From NCBI GenBank assembly GCA_009694165.1, contig SHVP01000017.1, forward strand, positions 1 to 36,264: a stretch of DNA of 36,264 nt, read 5' to 3'. Below, one piece after another: positions 17,734 to 26,368 of the stretch. The notes beneath the pieces were generated by a model. The model did not search any database. It saw nothing but the letters and a program-made list of their open reading frames with translations, and had not been told where the DNA came from. This DNA is from Alphaproteobacteria bacterium (lineage in GTDB: Bacteria; Pseudomonadota; Alphaproteobacteria; SHVP01). How positions within the stretch are numbered: position 1 is the first letter of the stretch; every line of letters begins with the position of its first letter. A program made the position numbers and the translations under genes.

Positions 17734-19206
17734 TTACTCGGCCGACGCCTGCAAGGCCGGCCAGCGCAACAGGCGCTGTCCGAGCAGGCGGCCAAACGTC
17801 ATGGCAGGCGTGACGCTCATGCCGCCCACGTAGCAATTGCCGGACAACAGACCCAGACCGAGGATCTCGCCGGCCGCGTACAGATTGGGAATCGGCCGCT
17901 CGTACTTGTCGATGACGCGAAATTGACGATCGACTTTAATCCCGGCGAAGCCGACGACGGTCGTGCCGAAGTGACGCACGCCGTAGAAAGGCGGTTCGCC
18001 GATCGGGCAAGGCAGGTGCCTGCGGCCGAAGGGATCGCGTCCGGCGTAGACCGACCGGTTGTAGTCGGCGATGGTGGCCGCCAACCCGGCGGCATCGATA
18101 CCGAGCCCGGCGGCGAGCGCCGGCATGCTGTCGGCGCGAACGAACCCCGGGTGGTTGTTCCACAGTTTCCGCACCTGCGGGGACGTCAGCTCAGGCAGAA
18201 ACAGGTTGGGCGACTCGCGGGCGATCCGACCGTCATAGACGACGGCGAACATGCGGTCGGGCTGCTGCAGCAGGAGGTGCTCGCGAACGTCCGGCGTTGG
18301 ACTGTCCTCGGCGACAAAACGCTCACCCCTGCGATTGGCGTAGATCTCCCACGGCAACCGCAACTCGGGCGTCAATTCGCAGAGCGCATACCAGCGCGGC
18401 GGATCGTTGGGAAACGGTTCGCGGTCGTCGAGCCAGAATCCCGGATCTTCCACGCGCCCGAACATCGGCAGGAACTTGTCCTGATTGTGGAGCACCGCGC
18501 CAGCGTCGAGGGCGACCTTGATGCCGGTACCCTGCGAATAGGGATAGCACCAGCCGATGCGCTTGTGGCCGTTGCTGAACTCGGGGTAGCGGCTCTCGCT
18601 TGCGCCGTATCCACCCATGGTGAGAACGGTATTGGCCCCGTAGAACGGCTGCACCAGACCGCCTTTGGTGCGGGCGCGCAAGCCGCGCACGGCCCCGGTC
18701 CCGTCTTGAATCAGGCTGACGATCTCGGTCTCCAACTGGAGCGTCACCCTCCCCTTGCGGATTTCCTCCTCGAGCTGGGGACGAATCACGTCGAGGGCGG
18801 CCTTGCCCTTTTTCGGACCGTAATACGTGCGCGGCACGCTATAGGTCTCGTGCTGCGGCATCAGCACCGGCATGTCGTTGAACAACTCGAGACCGCCATC
18901 GAGGAGCCAGTGCAGCGTATCGGCCGCATTGTCGACCTGCAGGCGGACCATGACCGGGTCAGCCGATCCGCGAGTCAGTCGCATGACGTCGACAAAGTGC
19001 TTGTCGGGGTGGTCATCGATGCCACGGGCCTGCTGCAGGCGCGTCCCGGCGGCGCTCATCTCCCCCGAGGACAGATGCAGGGTGCCGCCAACCTGGTCGG
19101 CGTGCTCGAGCAGCAAGACGCGGGCGCCGCGCCGGGCGGCGAAGATCGCCGCCGGCATGCCGGCGGTGCCGGCGCCGCCGACGACCACATCCCATTGCTG
19201 GCCCAT
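17734..19206 (-). CDS. FAD-dependent oxidoreductase (fumarate reductase / 3-ketosteroid dehydrogenase-like)
   Basis: A 490-residue flavoprotein of the FAD_binding_2 family. The N-terminal Rossmann motif VVGGAGTAGMPAA (GxGxxG variant) is followed by LLLEHADQVGGTLHLSSG. The C-terminus has the conserved PNLYAAGEILG and NCYVGGMSVTPAMTFGRLLG segments that close the FAD site. Such enzymes reduce or desaturate C=C bonds next to carbonyls. No signal peptide or heme motif is seen, so it is cytoplasmic. AAGGGGGG precedes the ATG. It is the first gene of the four-gene minus-strand unit that includes the amidohydrolase. Confidence 0.88.
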   Translation of the reverse strand: MGQQWDVVVGGAGTAGMPAAIFAARRGARVLLLEHADQVGGTLHLSSGEMSAAGTRLQQARGIDDHPDKHFVDVMRLTRGSADPVMVRLQVDNAADTLHWLLDGGLELFNDMPVLMPQHETYSVPRTYYGPKKGKAALDVIRPQLEEEIRKGRVTLQLETEIVSLIQDGTGAVRGLRARTKGGLVQPFYGANTVLTMGGYGASESRYPEFSNGHKRIGWCYPYSQGTGIKVALDAGAVLHNQDKFLPMFGRVEDPGFWLDDREPFPNDPPRWYALCELTPELRLPWEIYANRRGERFVAEDSPTPDVREHLLLQQPDRMFAVVYDGRIARESPNLFLPELTSPQVRKLWNNHPGFVRADSMPALAAGLGIDAAGLAATIADYNRSVYAGRDPFGRRHLPCPIGEPPFYGVRHFGTTVVGFAGIKVDRQFRVIDKYERPIPNLYAAGEILGLGLLSGNCYVGGMSVTPAMTFGRLLGQRLLRWPALQASAE

Positions 19207-19358
19207 CTCGCCCCCCTTGGCCGTCGTTTTGTCGCAGCATAACGCAGACGCCGGCGAGCGGAATTCGATTCTTGTCGGCGCGACGCTTAGGCGGGGGTGG
19301 CGAGGCGCCGCTTCACGACTCGCAACACGACGCCGAGCACCGGAACGAGGTCGCAGAC

Positions 19359-19721
19359 CTACCCGGCGTCCCAGTAATCGCGATGATCGGTGGCCAAGCC
19401 TTCGGCGTTGAAATGAACCTCGCTCATGCCAACGACCGTGGCGAGCGGACCGTTCCGGCGGCGGAAGCGAAAATCCCAGCGCAAGTAGAAGGCCGTTGCC
19501 GAGAACGCGACATCGGTAACCGTCGTCGTCGGTTCATCGAGTTCGTCGAACATCTGGCGAAACACCCGCATGACGTGGTCGATACCGCGGGCATCGTTGA
19601 ACGGATCTCGCAGCCGGAAATCAGGCGCGCAAACCTCGCGCAATCGGTGCAAATCGGCCGCGCTCACCGACTGCATGACGTCGACATAGCGCGCGGCCGC
19701 CTCACGCAGCGACAGCGTCAA
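19359..19721 (-). CDS. NTF2/SnoaL-like protein, truncated by an in-frame amber stop
   Basis: A 120-residue NTF2-fold protein of unknown role that accompanies the COG2907-DUF1365-methyltransferase cluster in other bacteria. Seen: LRDPFNDARGIDHVMRVFRQMF, then YLRWDFRFRRRNG and a C-terminal HRDYWDAG. A TTG start overlapping the upstream stop as TTGA is the most plausible start. The TAG at 19359-19361 falls inside the usual C-terminus: the same frame continues VCDLVPVLGVVLRVVKRRL and reaches TAA at 19287-19289. The intact gene would be 144 residues, the normal family size. The last 23 residues are therefore probably lost to a nonsense change, or the stop is a base-call error. Confidence 0.7.
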   Translation of the reverse strand: MTLSLREAAARYVDVMQSVSAADLHRLREVCAPDFRLRDPFNDARGIDHVMRVFRQMFDELDEPTTTVTDVAFSATAFYLRWDFRFRRRNGPLATVVGMSEVHFNAEGLATDHRDYWDAG

Positions 19722-20401
19722 GAGCGACCCGGCTTCTTTGTCAGACCGAGCGCATATTCGATGTCGCTGCCGCGGGCTTGGAATTTCATCCCCACCCATT
19801 GACCGTCGCTAGTGTACCAGATCGTCAAATTGAGTTCGCCCACCATGTCGTAGCGCTGGGCCTTGACCGTTTTTCCATCACCGATCGGCACGTCGTCGAC
19901 CGGCCCGGGTGTAATGGTCACTTTCAAGAGGCCGCCGCGCTGAGTATCGATCAGTGCGGATTGCTTCATGCTAGCGACGTTCCAGTAGGTCGCCGGCATC
20001 GCATCCATGGGGAGAACGGCCTCGCTCTTGACGCCACCCTTTGACGACTGGACGGTCAGCCCGGCATCGGTGCGCAGCGCGCCGACTTCGTAGCGATCGC
20101 CATTGTCGTTGGTCGCGGCCTGCATCCGCTGCAGAACCCCGTTCTTCCAGACCTCGCGGTTGTGGTGCTCGTAGTTGAACAGGGTCACGAAGCCGAACTT
20201 CACCTTGAGTTCGACGTCGACGGCGACGTGGGTTTCTTCGCCGTCATCGCGGAACTCGAGACGGTGAAAGCCGATATTCGTGCCGCCGCGCAGGACCGCG
20301 AAATCAAGGGCACCGTTGTAGGGATGGCGAGCCACCGCCGGCCACACGGCGGCGACACCGGCGACAGCGACGACCGCCAAGGCAAACCAGCGCTTGTTCA
20401 C
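19718..20401 (-). CDS. Secreted DUF6134-like protein
   Basis: A 227-residue protein with a signal peptide or single N-terminal helix (residues 4-24, ending PAVARHPY), so it is periplasmic or anchored. The mature part begins GALDFAVLRGGTNIGFHRLEF and has alternating beta patterns typical of the DUF6134/DUF3108 lipocalin-like group. No catalytic motif is recognised. A GTG start at 20401 is used, giving a well-placed signal peptide. It lies 78 bases after the methyltransferase gene and is coupled to the NTF2-like gene, suggesting a part in handling the modified lipid product. Confidence 0.75.
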   Translation of the reverse strand: MNKRWFALAVVAVAGVAAVWPAVARHPYNGALDFAVLRGGTNIGFHRLEFRDDGEETHVAVDVELKVKFGFVTLFNYEHHNREVWKNGVLQRMQAATNDNGDRYEVGALRTDAGLTVQSSKGGVKSEAVLPMDAMPATYWNVASMKQSALIDTQRGGLLKVTITPGPVDDVPIGDGKTVKAQRYDMVGELNLTIWYTSDGQWVGMKFQARGSDIEYALGLTKKPGRS

Positions 20402-20479
20402 GCCCGACTCATCCGGCCGAGGCCACGGTAGCAGCGAGCGAGCGGCGGGCGGCTGTCCACGGATCGCTCCCCGTTCCGA

Positions 20480-21724
20480 CTAGGGCTTGACCAAGGCAAT
20501 CTGGCGCACGTCGATGCCGCCGGCCCGAAACGACCCTTCGCACCCTGCCAGATAGAACTCCCAGATGCGCCGGAAGCGGTCGTCGAAGCCGAGGTGCCGG
20601 ATACGGGGCCAGGCGTCGAGAAAATTTCGCCGCCACTGCGCCAGCGTATGGGCGTAATCCTGGCCAAATCCGTCGTCCCCGAGCCAACGCAATCCGACGC
20701 GCGCGGTTACGTCCTGCAGGGCCTGCAAACAGAGCAGCATGCCGCCGGGAAAGATGTAGGTTTGAATGAAGTCGGCGCGGCGACGGTAGTTGGCGAACCC
20801 CTCATCGCGCACGGTGATGGCCTGGATCGCGATCCGGCCGCCGGGCCGGACGACCTCGGCAATCTTGCCAAAATAGGACGGCCAATATTTTTCGCCGACG
20901 GCTTCGATCATTTCGATCGACGCGGCATGGTCGAAGGAGCCGGTGACGTCACGATAGTCGCACAATTCGATGTTGACCCGCTCAGCCAGACCGGCATCGT
21001 GAATGCGGCGACGGGCGAATTCATGCTGCTGGCGGGAGATCGTGATTCCGGTGACGCGCAGGCCCCGCTCAGCCGCCTGCTGAGCAAAACCGCCCCAGCC
21101 GCAGCCGATTTCCAGCACGTGATCGCCGGGCCGGGCCGCCAATAGATCAAGGATGCGATCGTTCTTCTGTCGTTGGGCCCGGCGGAGATCGACGTCGCGT
21201 TGAGGAAAAACCGCCGAGGAATAGGTCATGCTCGGATCAAGCCAGAGCGAATAGAAGTCGTTCCCGAGGTCATAGTGGAAAGCAATGTTCTTGCGACTGC
21301 CGGCCTTCGAATTCGGGCGCAGCAGGTGACGCAGCCGATCGGTCCAACGGCTCCAACGCAGCGACGCTCCCTGCTGTTCCTGGGCCAGGCCGTTCGCCGC
21401 CATCAACTGGACGAACGCCGCGAGATCGGGGCTGTGCCAGTCGCCGCGCAGGTAAGCCTCGGCAAAACCGAGCTTGCCGCCGAACAGGAGCCGACGCATC
21501 GCCCGCCAGCGATGGAGCACAATTCGCGCCTCCGGACCCGATCGGCGCCCGACCAACTCGCCTGCATACCCGCCGGGCAGACGGAAGGAGAGCCGGCCGA
21601 GCAGAAACCGTCGCTCGAAAGTGCGTATGACGGATCGATAGAGCAGCGGCACATCCGGAATCGTCGGCGCCGGGGCATCAGCCTCCCCGGCATCGGCAAC
21701 CGACCCCATGCTCCGGTCACTCAT
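20480..21724 (-). CDS. Cyclopropane-fatty-acyl-phospholipid synthase-like SAM methyltransferase
   Basis: A 414-residue enzyme of the CFA synthase family that transfers a methyl or methylene group from S-adenosylmethionine to unsaturated acyl chains of membrane phospholipids. It has the family entry motif HYDLGNDFYSLWLDPSMTYSSAVF at about 150-173, SAM motif I VLEIGCGWGGFA at 203-214, the conserved CDYRDV, and SIEMIEAVGEKYW. Length is normal. It sits 33 bases after a DUF1365 gene in a cluster with an FAD oxidase. Related clusters in other proteobacteria are linked to methylated or furan fatty acids and to oxidative-stress regulons, so the product may not be a plain cyclopropane. No gene symbol is given for that reason. 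Confidence 0.9.
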   Translation of the reverse strand: MSDRSMGSVADAGEADAPAPTIPDVPLLYRSVIRTFERRFLLGRLSFRLPGGYAGELVGRRSGPEARIVLHRWRAMRRLLFGGKLGFAEAYLRGDWHSPDLAAFVQLMAANGLAQEQQGASLRWSRWTDRLRHLLRPNSKAGSRKNIAFHYDLGNDFYSLWLDPSMTYSSAVFPQRDVDLRRAQRQKNDRILDLLAARPGDHVLEIGCGWGGFAQQAAERGLRVTGITISRQQHEFARRRIHDAGLAERVNIELCDYRDVTGSFDHAASIEMIEAVGEKYWPSYFGKIAEVVRPGGRIAIQAITVRDEGFANYRRRADFIQTYIFPGGMLLCLQALQDVTARVGLRWLGDDGFGQDYAHTLAQWRRNFLDAWPRIRHLGFDDRFRRIWEFYLAGCEGSFRAGGIDVRQIALVKP

Positions 21725-21757
21725 TAGAGTAGCTCACCCCTGTTGGCCCACACGCTA

Positions 21758-22588
21758 TTACCCGGTTCCGTGCAAAACGGATGACTCGGCATGCGAAATT
21801 TTGTCCGCGGTGGACAACCGCCCCTTGGCCCCGACATAGGTTACCAGGGTGGTGGGAGCTTTGGCACGGGCTTGAACCCTCAATCCCTTGCGCCATAGAC
21901 GTAGCGCTTCCCAATGAATGCCGGCGATGACCTTCACCGTCATCAGAGGGTGGCGGGCGATGGCCCAACCGATCTCCCCGTCGGTGAGCGTGCGTCGCCG
22001 TCCATCGACGCTGGCATAGAGCAGGTCACCCTCGCCGTCGGTCTCGCGAATGGCGAAGGCATAGCGCTCGTCCGGAATGCGCACCTTAAAGTGATAGGTC
22101 GCCGCCATTCCGATGAAAGGAGAAACGTAGAAGCTCTTTTCGCATTCTTGGTGAATTACCGGACCATTCTGCCCGTCGACCGCGATCAAATAGCCGTGCC
22201 GCTCGCCAAATGTGTTGTGCACCTCATGCAAAATGGCCTCGAGCGTGCCGTCCCGACGGAAGCAAAAATAGGCGGTAAGCGGATTGAATACATAGCCCCA
22301 CAACCTGGGATAGCACTGCATGAAGATCCGCCCATCGCCCGCGAATCCGGCATGGCGGAGGTGGGTGCGAACCCACTCGGCGATCGGGGTCCGGCCATCG
22401 CCGTGGTCGCGATCATGGATACTGAGCAGCGCACGACCATTGTGGGCGAACAACCGTAGCCGCCGGTCGAGTTGCGGCAATTCATCCAGGTCCAGATAGA
22501 GCGAAAAGACCCGGTAGGCGAAGCTGTGGCGCACCGGCCGCAGCCGGGTATGGGCAACGGTTCCAATATAAAGGGAGCTACCGGTCAT
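21758..22588 (-). CDS. DUF1365 domain-containing protein
   Basis: A 276-residue protein of the DUF1365 family, function unknown, almost always found between a COG2907 oxidase and a CFA-like methyltransferase. It starts LYIGTVAHTRLRPVRHSFAYRVF and has the family-typical NPLTAYFCFRRDG and EVHNTFGERHGYL. There is no signal peptide. Its ATG overlaps the oxidase stop as ATGA, so the two are translationally coupled. It is inferred to act with the neighbours on membrane lipid acyl chains. Confidence 0.9.
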   Translation of the reverse strand: MTGSSLYIGTVAHTRLRPVRHSFAYRVFSLYLDLDELPQLDRRLRLFAHNGRALLSIHDRDHGDGRTPIAEWVRTHLRHAGFAGDGRIFMQCYPRLWGYVFNPLTAYFCFRRDGTLEAILHEVHNTFGERHGYLIAVDGQNGPVIHQECEKSFYVSPFIGMAATYHFKVRIPDERYAFAIRETDGEGDLLYASVDGRRRTLTDGEIGWAIARHPLMTVKVIAGIHWEALRLWRKGLRVQARAKAPTTLVTYVGAKGRLSTADKISHAESSVLHGTG

Positions 22589-23967
22589 GGGGCCGCATCC
22601 AGCGTCACGGGAGCCACTCTAGGGCCAGGGGCGGTGCCCGCCGAATCCGTCGACACGGCTTCCGGCCAGGGGAGCACGCCACCCAGGCGCCGCGCCACCG
22701 CGAGACCCGATGCCAGCCCGTCTTCGTGGAAACCAAACCGAGTGTAGGCGCCGCAAAACCAGGTCCGGCGCCGACCCTGAATGACGGGAAGGGCCGCCTG
22801 TGCAGCGGCCGTTTCCGGCGTGAAGATCGGGTGATCGTAATCGTATTCGCCAAGCACCGACCCCGGGCGCGGCTCGGCCCAGGGGTTGAGGGTAACGAAG
22901 AGCGGCAAGGCGGGCGGCAGCTTCTGTAGTAGATTCATCCAATAGGTCACCGGCACTGGCCGGCACCGGTCCTGACCCGTCTGCGCCCGGTAGTTCCAGC
23001 TCGACCACGCGGCGCGACGGCGCGGCATGAACGTCGGATCGTCGTGCAGGAGCGCCCGGTTGGCAGCCGGGTGAAAGGCGGCGAGTATCCTCCGCTCGTC
23101 GTCGTCGGGATCGACCAGAATCCGCCTGGCCTGATCGCCATGGCAGGCAAAAACCACCTCGTCGAAGGTTTCTTCCTCGGCGCCGACCACCCGGACATGG
23201 GCCGCGACGGGCGAGCGACGAACCGCTTCCACCGGCGCATTCAACCGAAGGGTGCCGGCGAAATCGGCCAGCAGCCGACGCACATATTCACGACTGCTGC
23301 CCGTCACGGTCCGCCAGCGCGGCCGATGGGTAAATCGAAGAAGGCCGTGTTCCTCGTAGAAACGCACGAAGTCGCGCGCGGGAAAACGAAGAATCTGTTC
23401 GATCGGAGTGGACCAGATGGCCGAGGCCATCGGCAGGAGGTGGAGCAGCCGGTAGGTCTGACTGTACCGGCCGCGTTCCAGCAGGTCGCCCAGCGTGCTG
23501 CGATTGTCGAGAGCTGGAAATTCACGCCGGGCCTGGCGATAGAACAGAACGATCTCGGCCAGCATCCGCCAGAACTCCGGTAGCAGCAGGTTGCTGGGCT
23601 GCGCCAGCGGACCCCAGGGCAGGCCGCTGGCGTATTCGAAGCGGCCGCCGTCGAGCGACACCGAAAAGGACATGTTGGACGGCTCGCTCGGGACCTGCAG
23701 GTGGTCGAACAGCCGGTTGAGAGTCGGATAGTTAACGTCGTTGAAGACGATGAAGCCGGTGTCGACGGCCACCCGATGGCCGCCACGCTCGACCGTCACG
23801 GTGTGACTGTGGCCACCCGGATAGCCGGCTGCCTCGAACAGGGTGACGCGCTGTCGCTGCCCCAATAGCCAGGCCGCGCCCAAGCCGGCAATGCCGGCGC
23901 CGATGACGGCAATGCGGCGGCCGGGGGAATTCGCGATGGTCGGGTCCTGCGAAGATACGGTATCCAT
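22585..23967 (-). CDS. FAD/NAD-binding amine-oxidase-like protein (COG2907)
   Basis: A 460-residue flavoprotein with an N-terminal dinucleotide-binding motif IAVIGAGIAGLGAAWLLG at about 19-36, then LFEAAGYPGGHSHTV and VDTGFIVFNDVNYPTL, all typical of COG2907. The C-terminus has the FAD-closing WFCGAYTRFGFHEDGLASG. Family members are thought to desaturate or oxidise lipid acyl chains with the coupled methyltransferase. The ATG at 23967 is preferred over a GTG 9 bases upstream, though neither has a strong ribosome site. It is the first gene of the lipid-modification operon. Confidence 0.88.
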   Translation of the reverse strand: MDTVSSQDPTIANSPGRRIAVIGAGIAGLGAAWLLGQRQRVTLFEAAGYPGGHSHTVTVERGGHRVAVDTGFIVFNDVNYPTLNRLFDHLQVPSEPSNMSFSVSLDGGRFEYASGLPWGPLAQPSNLLLPEFWRMLAEIVLFYRQARREFPALDNRSTLGDLLERGRYSQTYRLLHLLPMASAIWSTPIEQILRFPARDFVRFYEEHGLLRFTHRPRWRTVTGSSREYVRRLLADFAGTLRLNAPVEAVRRSPVAAHVRVVGAEEETFDEVVFACHGDQARRILVDPDDDERRILAAFHPAANRALLHDDPTFMPRRRAAWSSWNYRAQTGQDRCRPVPVTYWMNLLQKLPPALPLFVTLNPWAEPRPGSVLGEYDYDHPIFTPETAAAQAALPVIQGRRRTWFCGAYTRFGFHEDGLASGLAVARRLGGVLPWPEAVSTDSAGTAPGPRVAPVTLDAAP

Positions 23968-24038
23968 GGCAAGCACAAGCCGGGCGGCGGAGCGCCGTTG
24001 GGGTCGGCGCTCGTCACCACATGCTTATACTCCCGACC

Positions 24039-24059
24039 GCGCCGGACGGATGCCGGCGC
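24039..24059 (-). terminator. Possible terminator hairpin after speD
   Basis: A perfect 7-bp stem, GCGCCGG/CCGGCGC, with a 7-base loop starts 5 bases past the speD stop on the minus strand. There is no U tract, so termination would be weak or Rho-assisted. The following 70 bases must contain the promoter of the lipid-modification operon; a TATAAG element on the minus strand near 24026 is the only candidate seen. Confidence 0.3.
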
Positions 24060-24064
24060 GGGGG

Positions 24065-24466
24065 CTAATCGAGACGGACGTTGCGCCCGCGTTCCATCAG
24101 CCGGAACGTGCTGTCGCGAGCGCCAAGGCGGCTCGCGACGTAGCGGACGACTGTTTCCGGGCTTTGGCTACCACAGGAAAACACGTCGATCGCCAGGTAC
24201 CCGAATTCCGGATAGCTGTGAAACGCGGCATGCGACTCGGAGAGGATGAACATCCCCGTCACCCCAGAGTCGACGCCAGGAAACTTGAGCGCTTGCTCAC
24301 TGAGAACTGTGAAGCGAGCCGCCGCCAGCCCATCTGCCAGAGCCCTCATCAGGAGTTTTTCGTCCTTGAGGTAATCCGGGTTGATCCCACACAGATCGCC
24401 GATCGCGTGCATTCCGATGTCGGTCTGCGCCTCCGCGAACGGCTCGGCCAGCTTGACTGCTTCCAT
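24065..24466 (-). CDS. speD: S-adenosylmethionine decarboxylase proenzyme
   Basis: A 133-residue bacterial class 1B AdoMet decarboxylase, which makes the aminopropyl donor for spermidine. The proenzyme cuts itself between Glu77 and Ser78 in SESHAAFHSYPEFGY, leaving a pyruvoyl group on Ser78. His83 and Cys98 (in DVFSCG) stand 5 and 20 residues after that serine, exactly as in the characterised family, so it looks active. The ATG at 24466 was chosen for the excellent GAGGAGG site six bases upstream; a longer frame to 24517 has no such support. No spermidine synthase gene is adjacent. Confidence 0.93.
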   Translation of the reverse strand: MEAVKLAEPFAEAQTDIGMHAIGDLCGINPDYLKDEKLLMRALADGLAAARFTVLSEQALKFPGVDSGVTGMFILSESHAAFHSYPEFGYLAIDVFSCGSQSPETVVRYVASRLGARDSTFRLMERGRNVRLD

Positions 24467-24703
24467 CAGTTCCTCCTCAGTGGTTAACGGGAGATATCCG
24501 AGAGAGAACGACCACAACCGACAAAAAACAAACCATCCCGTGGTCGGAGACGGCCGACGCGACGCTCGAAAAATTTGACGACGCCATCATGTCAATTTGC
24601 GTAATACGGTCAGCAGAATCGCGGCGCAACAGTTTTTTTGCCCTCGGCGTTTTTTTTGCCCAGGCGAGTCGTCTCGATCACACTCCGCCGCCGACTCGGC
24701 AGC
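24467..24703 (-). promoter_or_regulatory. AT-rich leader and promoter region of speD
   Basis: These 237 bases are notably richer in A and T than their surroundings. On the minus strand a perfect TTGACA lies at 24595-24590, about 125 bases before the speD ATG, but no good -10 box follows at 16-18 bases. Two near-identical tracts, G-T7-GCCC (24632-24643) and G-T8-GCCC (24649-24661), read on the plus strand, form a short direct repeat. No open reading frame of interest is present. Confidence 0.35.
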
Positions 24704-26242
24704 TTAGATTCGGACGACCACGTCGGGCGCCACCGCGGCGGCGAGTCGAGCGAGTCGATCAGGGTCGCTGAGGACCCGCGGCACCTTGTGCTGACCGCCA
24801 AGCCGGCCCTCCCGTTTCATCCACAGCGCGAAAGCGCCCGGCGCCAGAGCGCAGATTTCCGGGCGTTTCAAGCCGAAATCGCCGGCACGGTGCGCGCGAT
24901 AGTCGGCATTGGCGGCGGCGAGCCCGGCGTCGAGGCGATCACGGAACGACTCGAGTCGAGCGGCCTCTGGTGCGCCGCCAACGAACTCGACAAGGTAAAG
25001 ATGACCGCCCAGCGCCTCCGAGCGGTCGGAAAACACCGGTCCGACGGCAAAGTCGACGACCTGGAGCCCGGTGGTAGCAGCGGCGGCGGCAACGGACTGC
25101 TCGATCTCCGCTTCGATGAGATGCTCGCCGAAGGCTGACAGCATGCAGGCGGTCCGCCCGGTGACCAGCAGGCGGAACGGTCGGCGGTCGACCAGCCGGA
25201 CCGTGTCGCCCAGCACGTAAAAAGCCCGGCACCAGTGGTCAACACCAGCGCGTACTCGACGCCCGGCTCGGCATTGGCGGCCCAATGGCGTGTCGGCGTT
25301 GCCGATCCCAGCTCGCCGACCGGAACAAATTCAAAAAAACCCTCTATCGAGAAAAAGCCGCAGACCATCCTCGGCACCGCGATCGGCGGCGGCGATGAAG
25401 CCCTCGCTGGCGGCATAGACCTCGCGCAACTCGGCGGGCGATCCCGCCAACAGTTCTGCGAAAATCGGTCGATAAGGCCGAAAATTGACCCCGCCATGGA
25501 CCAAAAGTTCGAGATTTGGAAAGAAATCGACCAAGCAGCGGCGGCCGTCACCGGCGGCGGTTGCCAGCTTCTCGAAGTAGATAAGAAGCCAGCTTGGCGT
25601 GCCGCCGATCATGCGGAGGTCCTCGCCCAATGACCGCCGGGCGAGCAGATCGACCTTCCGTTCCCAGTCGGTCAGCAGGGCCAGTTCCTCGGGCGGGAAA
25701 TAGCGGCGTCGCACCCACCACGGCATCGCCCGCGCGGCAATGCCGCTCAAGTCGCCGGCGAGCACGCCTGGGGCCAACTCTTGCAGGTCAGTGCTGCTTC
25801 CGAGCATGAAAGATTTTCCACCAAGCAGGCGGGAGCGCAGGCGACTGGCCAGGTGAAAGGCCAGCAGATCAGCCCCCGCCCGTGCGTTGCTCCGAATCAT
25901 CGCTCGGGAGCACGGGATGTACTTGGTCGTGCCGGTCGTGGTTCCCGACGTGAGGGCGAGGAAAGGCAGCGACCCGGCCCAGGTCTGGCCCTGCAGCCTG
26001 GGAAACGACCGCTCCCAATAATCGCGCCAGAAATCCTCATACCGGCGCAACGGAACCCGCCGCTGGTAGGCGGCGACATCGTCGATCGCGTCGAAGCCGT
26101 GATCGCGGCCGAACGTCGTTCGCCGGGCGCGCTGCACGAGCCGCCCGAGCTGCCGGCGCTAGGCCTCGACCGGGTCCTGAACCGCCAGTCGCGCCAGCCG
26201 CCAACTCGCGTATCGCCTCAGCAACGGGGTGGCGTCCAGCAT
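24704..26242 (-). pseudogene. GH3-family acyl-adenylating enzyme, three lesions
   Basis: GH3 proteins, best known from plant hormone conjugation, adenylate a carboxylate and join it to an amine; bacterial members are uncharacterised. The reconstructed product is about 512 residues, the family norm. It starts ATG 26242 (MLDATPLLRRYASWRLARL). Lesion 1: TAG at 26161-26159 interrupts DPVEA-stop-RRQLGRLV where Gln (CAG) would fit. The next segment carries FGRDHGFDAIDD and the ATP-binding LTSGTTTGTTKYIP. Lesion 2: a run of seven T (minus strand, 25333-25339) throws the frame out at DRGFF; six T would give DRGFFEFVPVGEL. Lesion 3: near 25222 the frame shifts again between TTGAGLF and YVLGDTVRL. The rest is open to TAA at 24704. 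Several independent lesions favour a true pseudogene, but two lie in homopolymers. Confidence 0.85.
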
Positions 26243-26368
26243 GGGAGCGCTCAGCGGAGAAATTCCATACGGTGCCGGAACGTCGATTCTCCCTGAATCT
26301 CTCCCATAGCGACGCCCCAAGAGGGGGACCATGCCAAGGCGAGGGCCGCGACGACCGCGGCACCACCC

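Noticed and set aside
17479..19242. Plus-strand frame of 587 codons
   Set aside because: Antisense to the FAD oxidoreductase, whose cofactor motifs are intact.
19287..26242. TAG read as an amino acid (codon reassignment) to explain two in-frame amber codons
   Set aside because: Several intact genes (deacylase, tonB, second bicupin) end in TAG at the expected place, so TAG is a working stop here.
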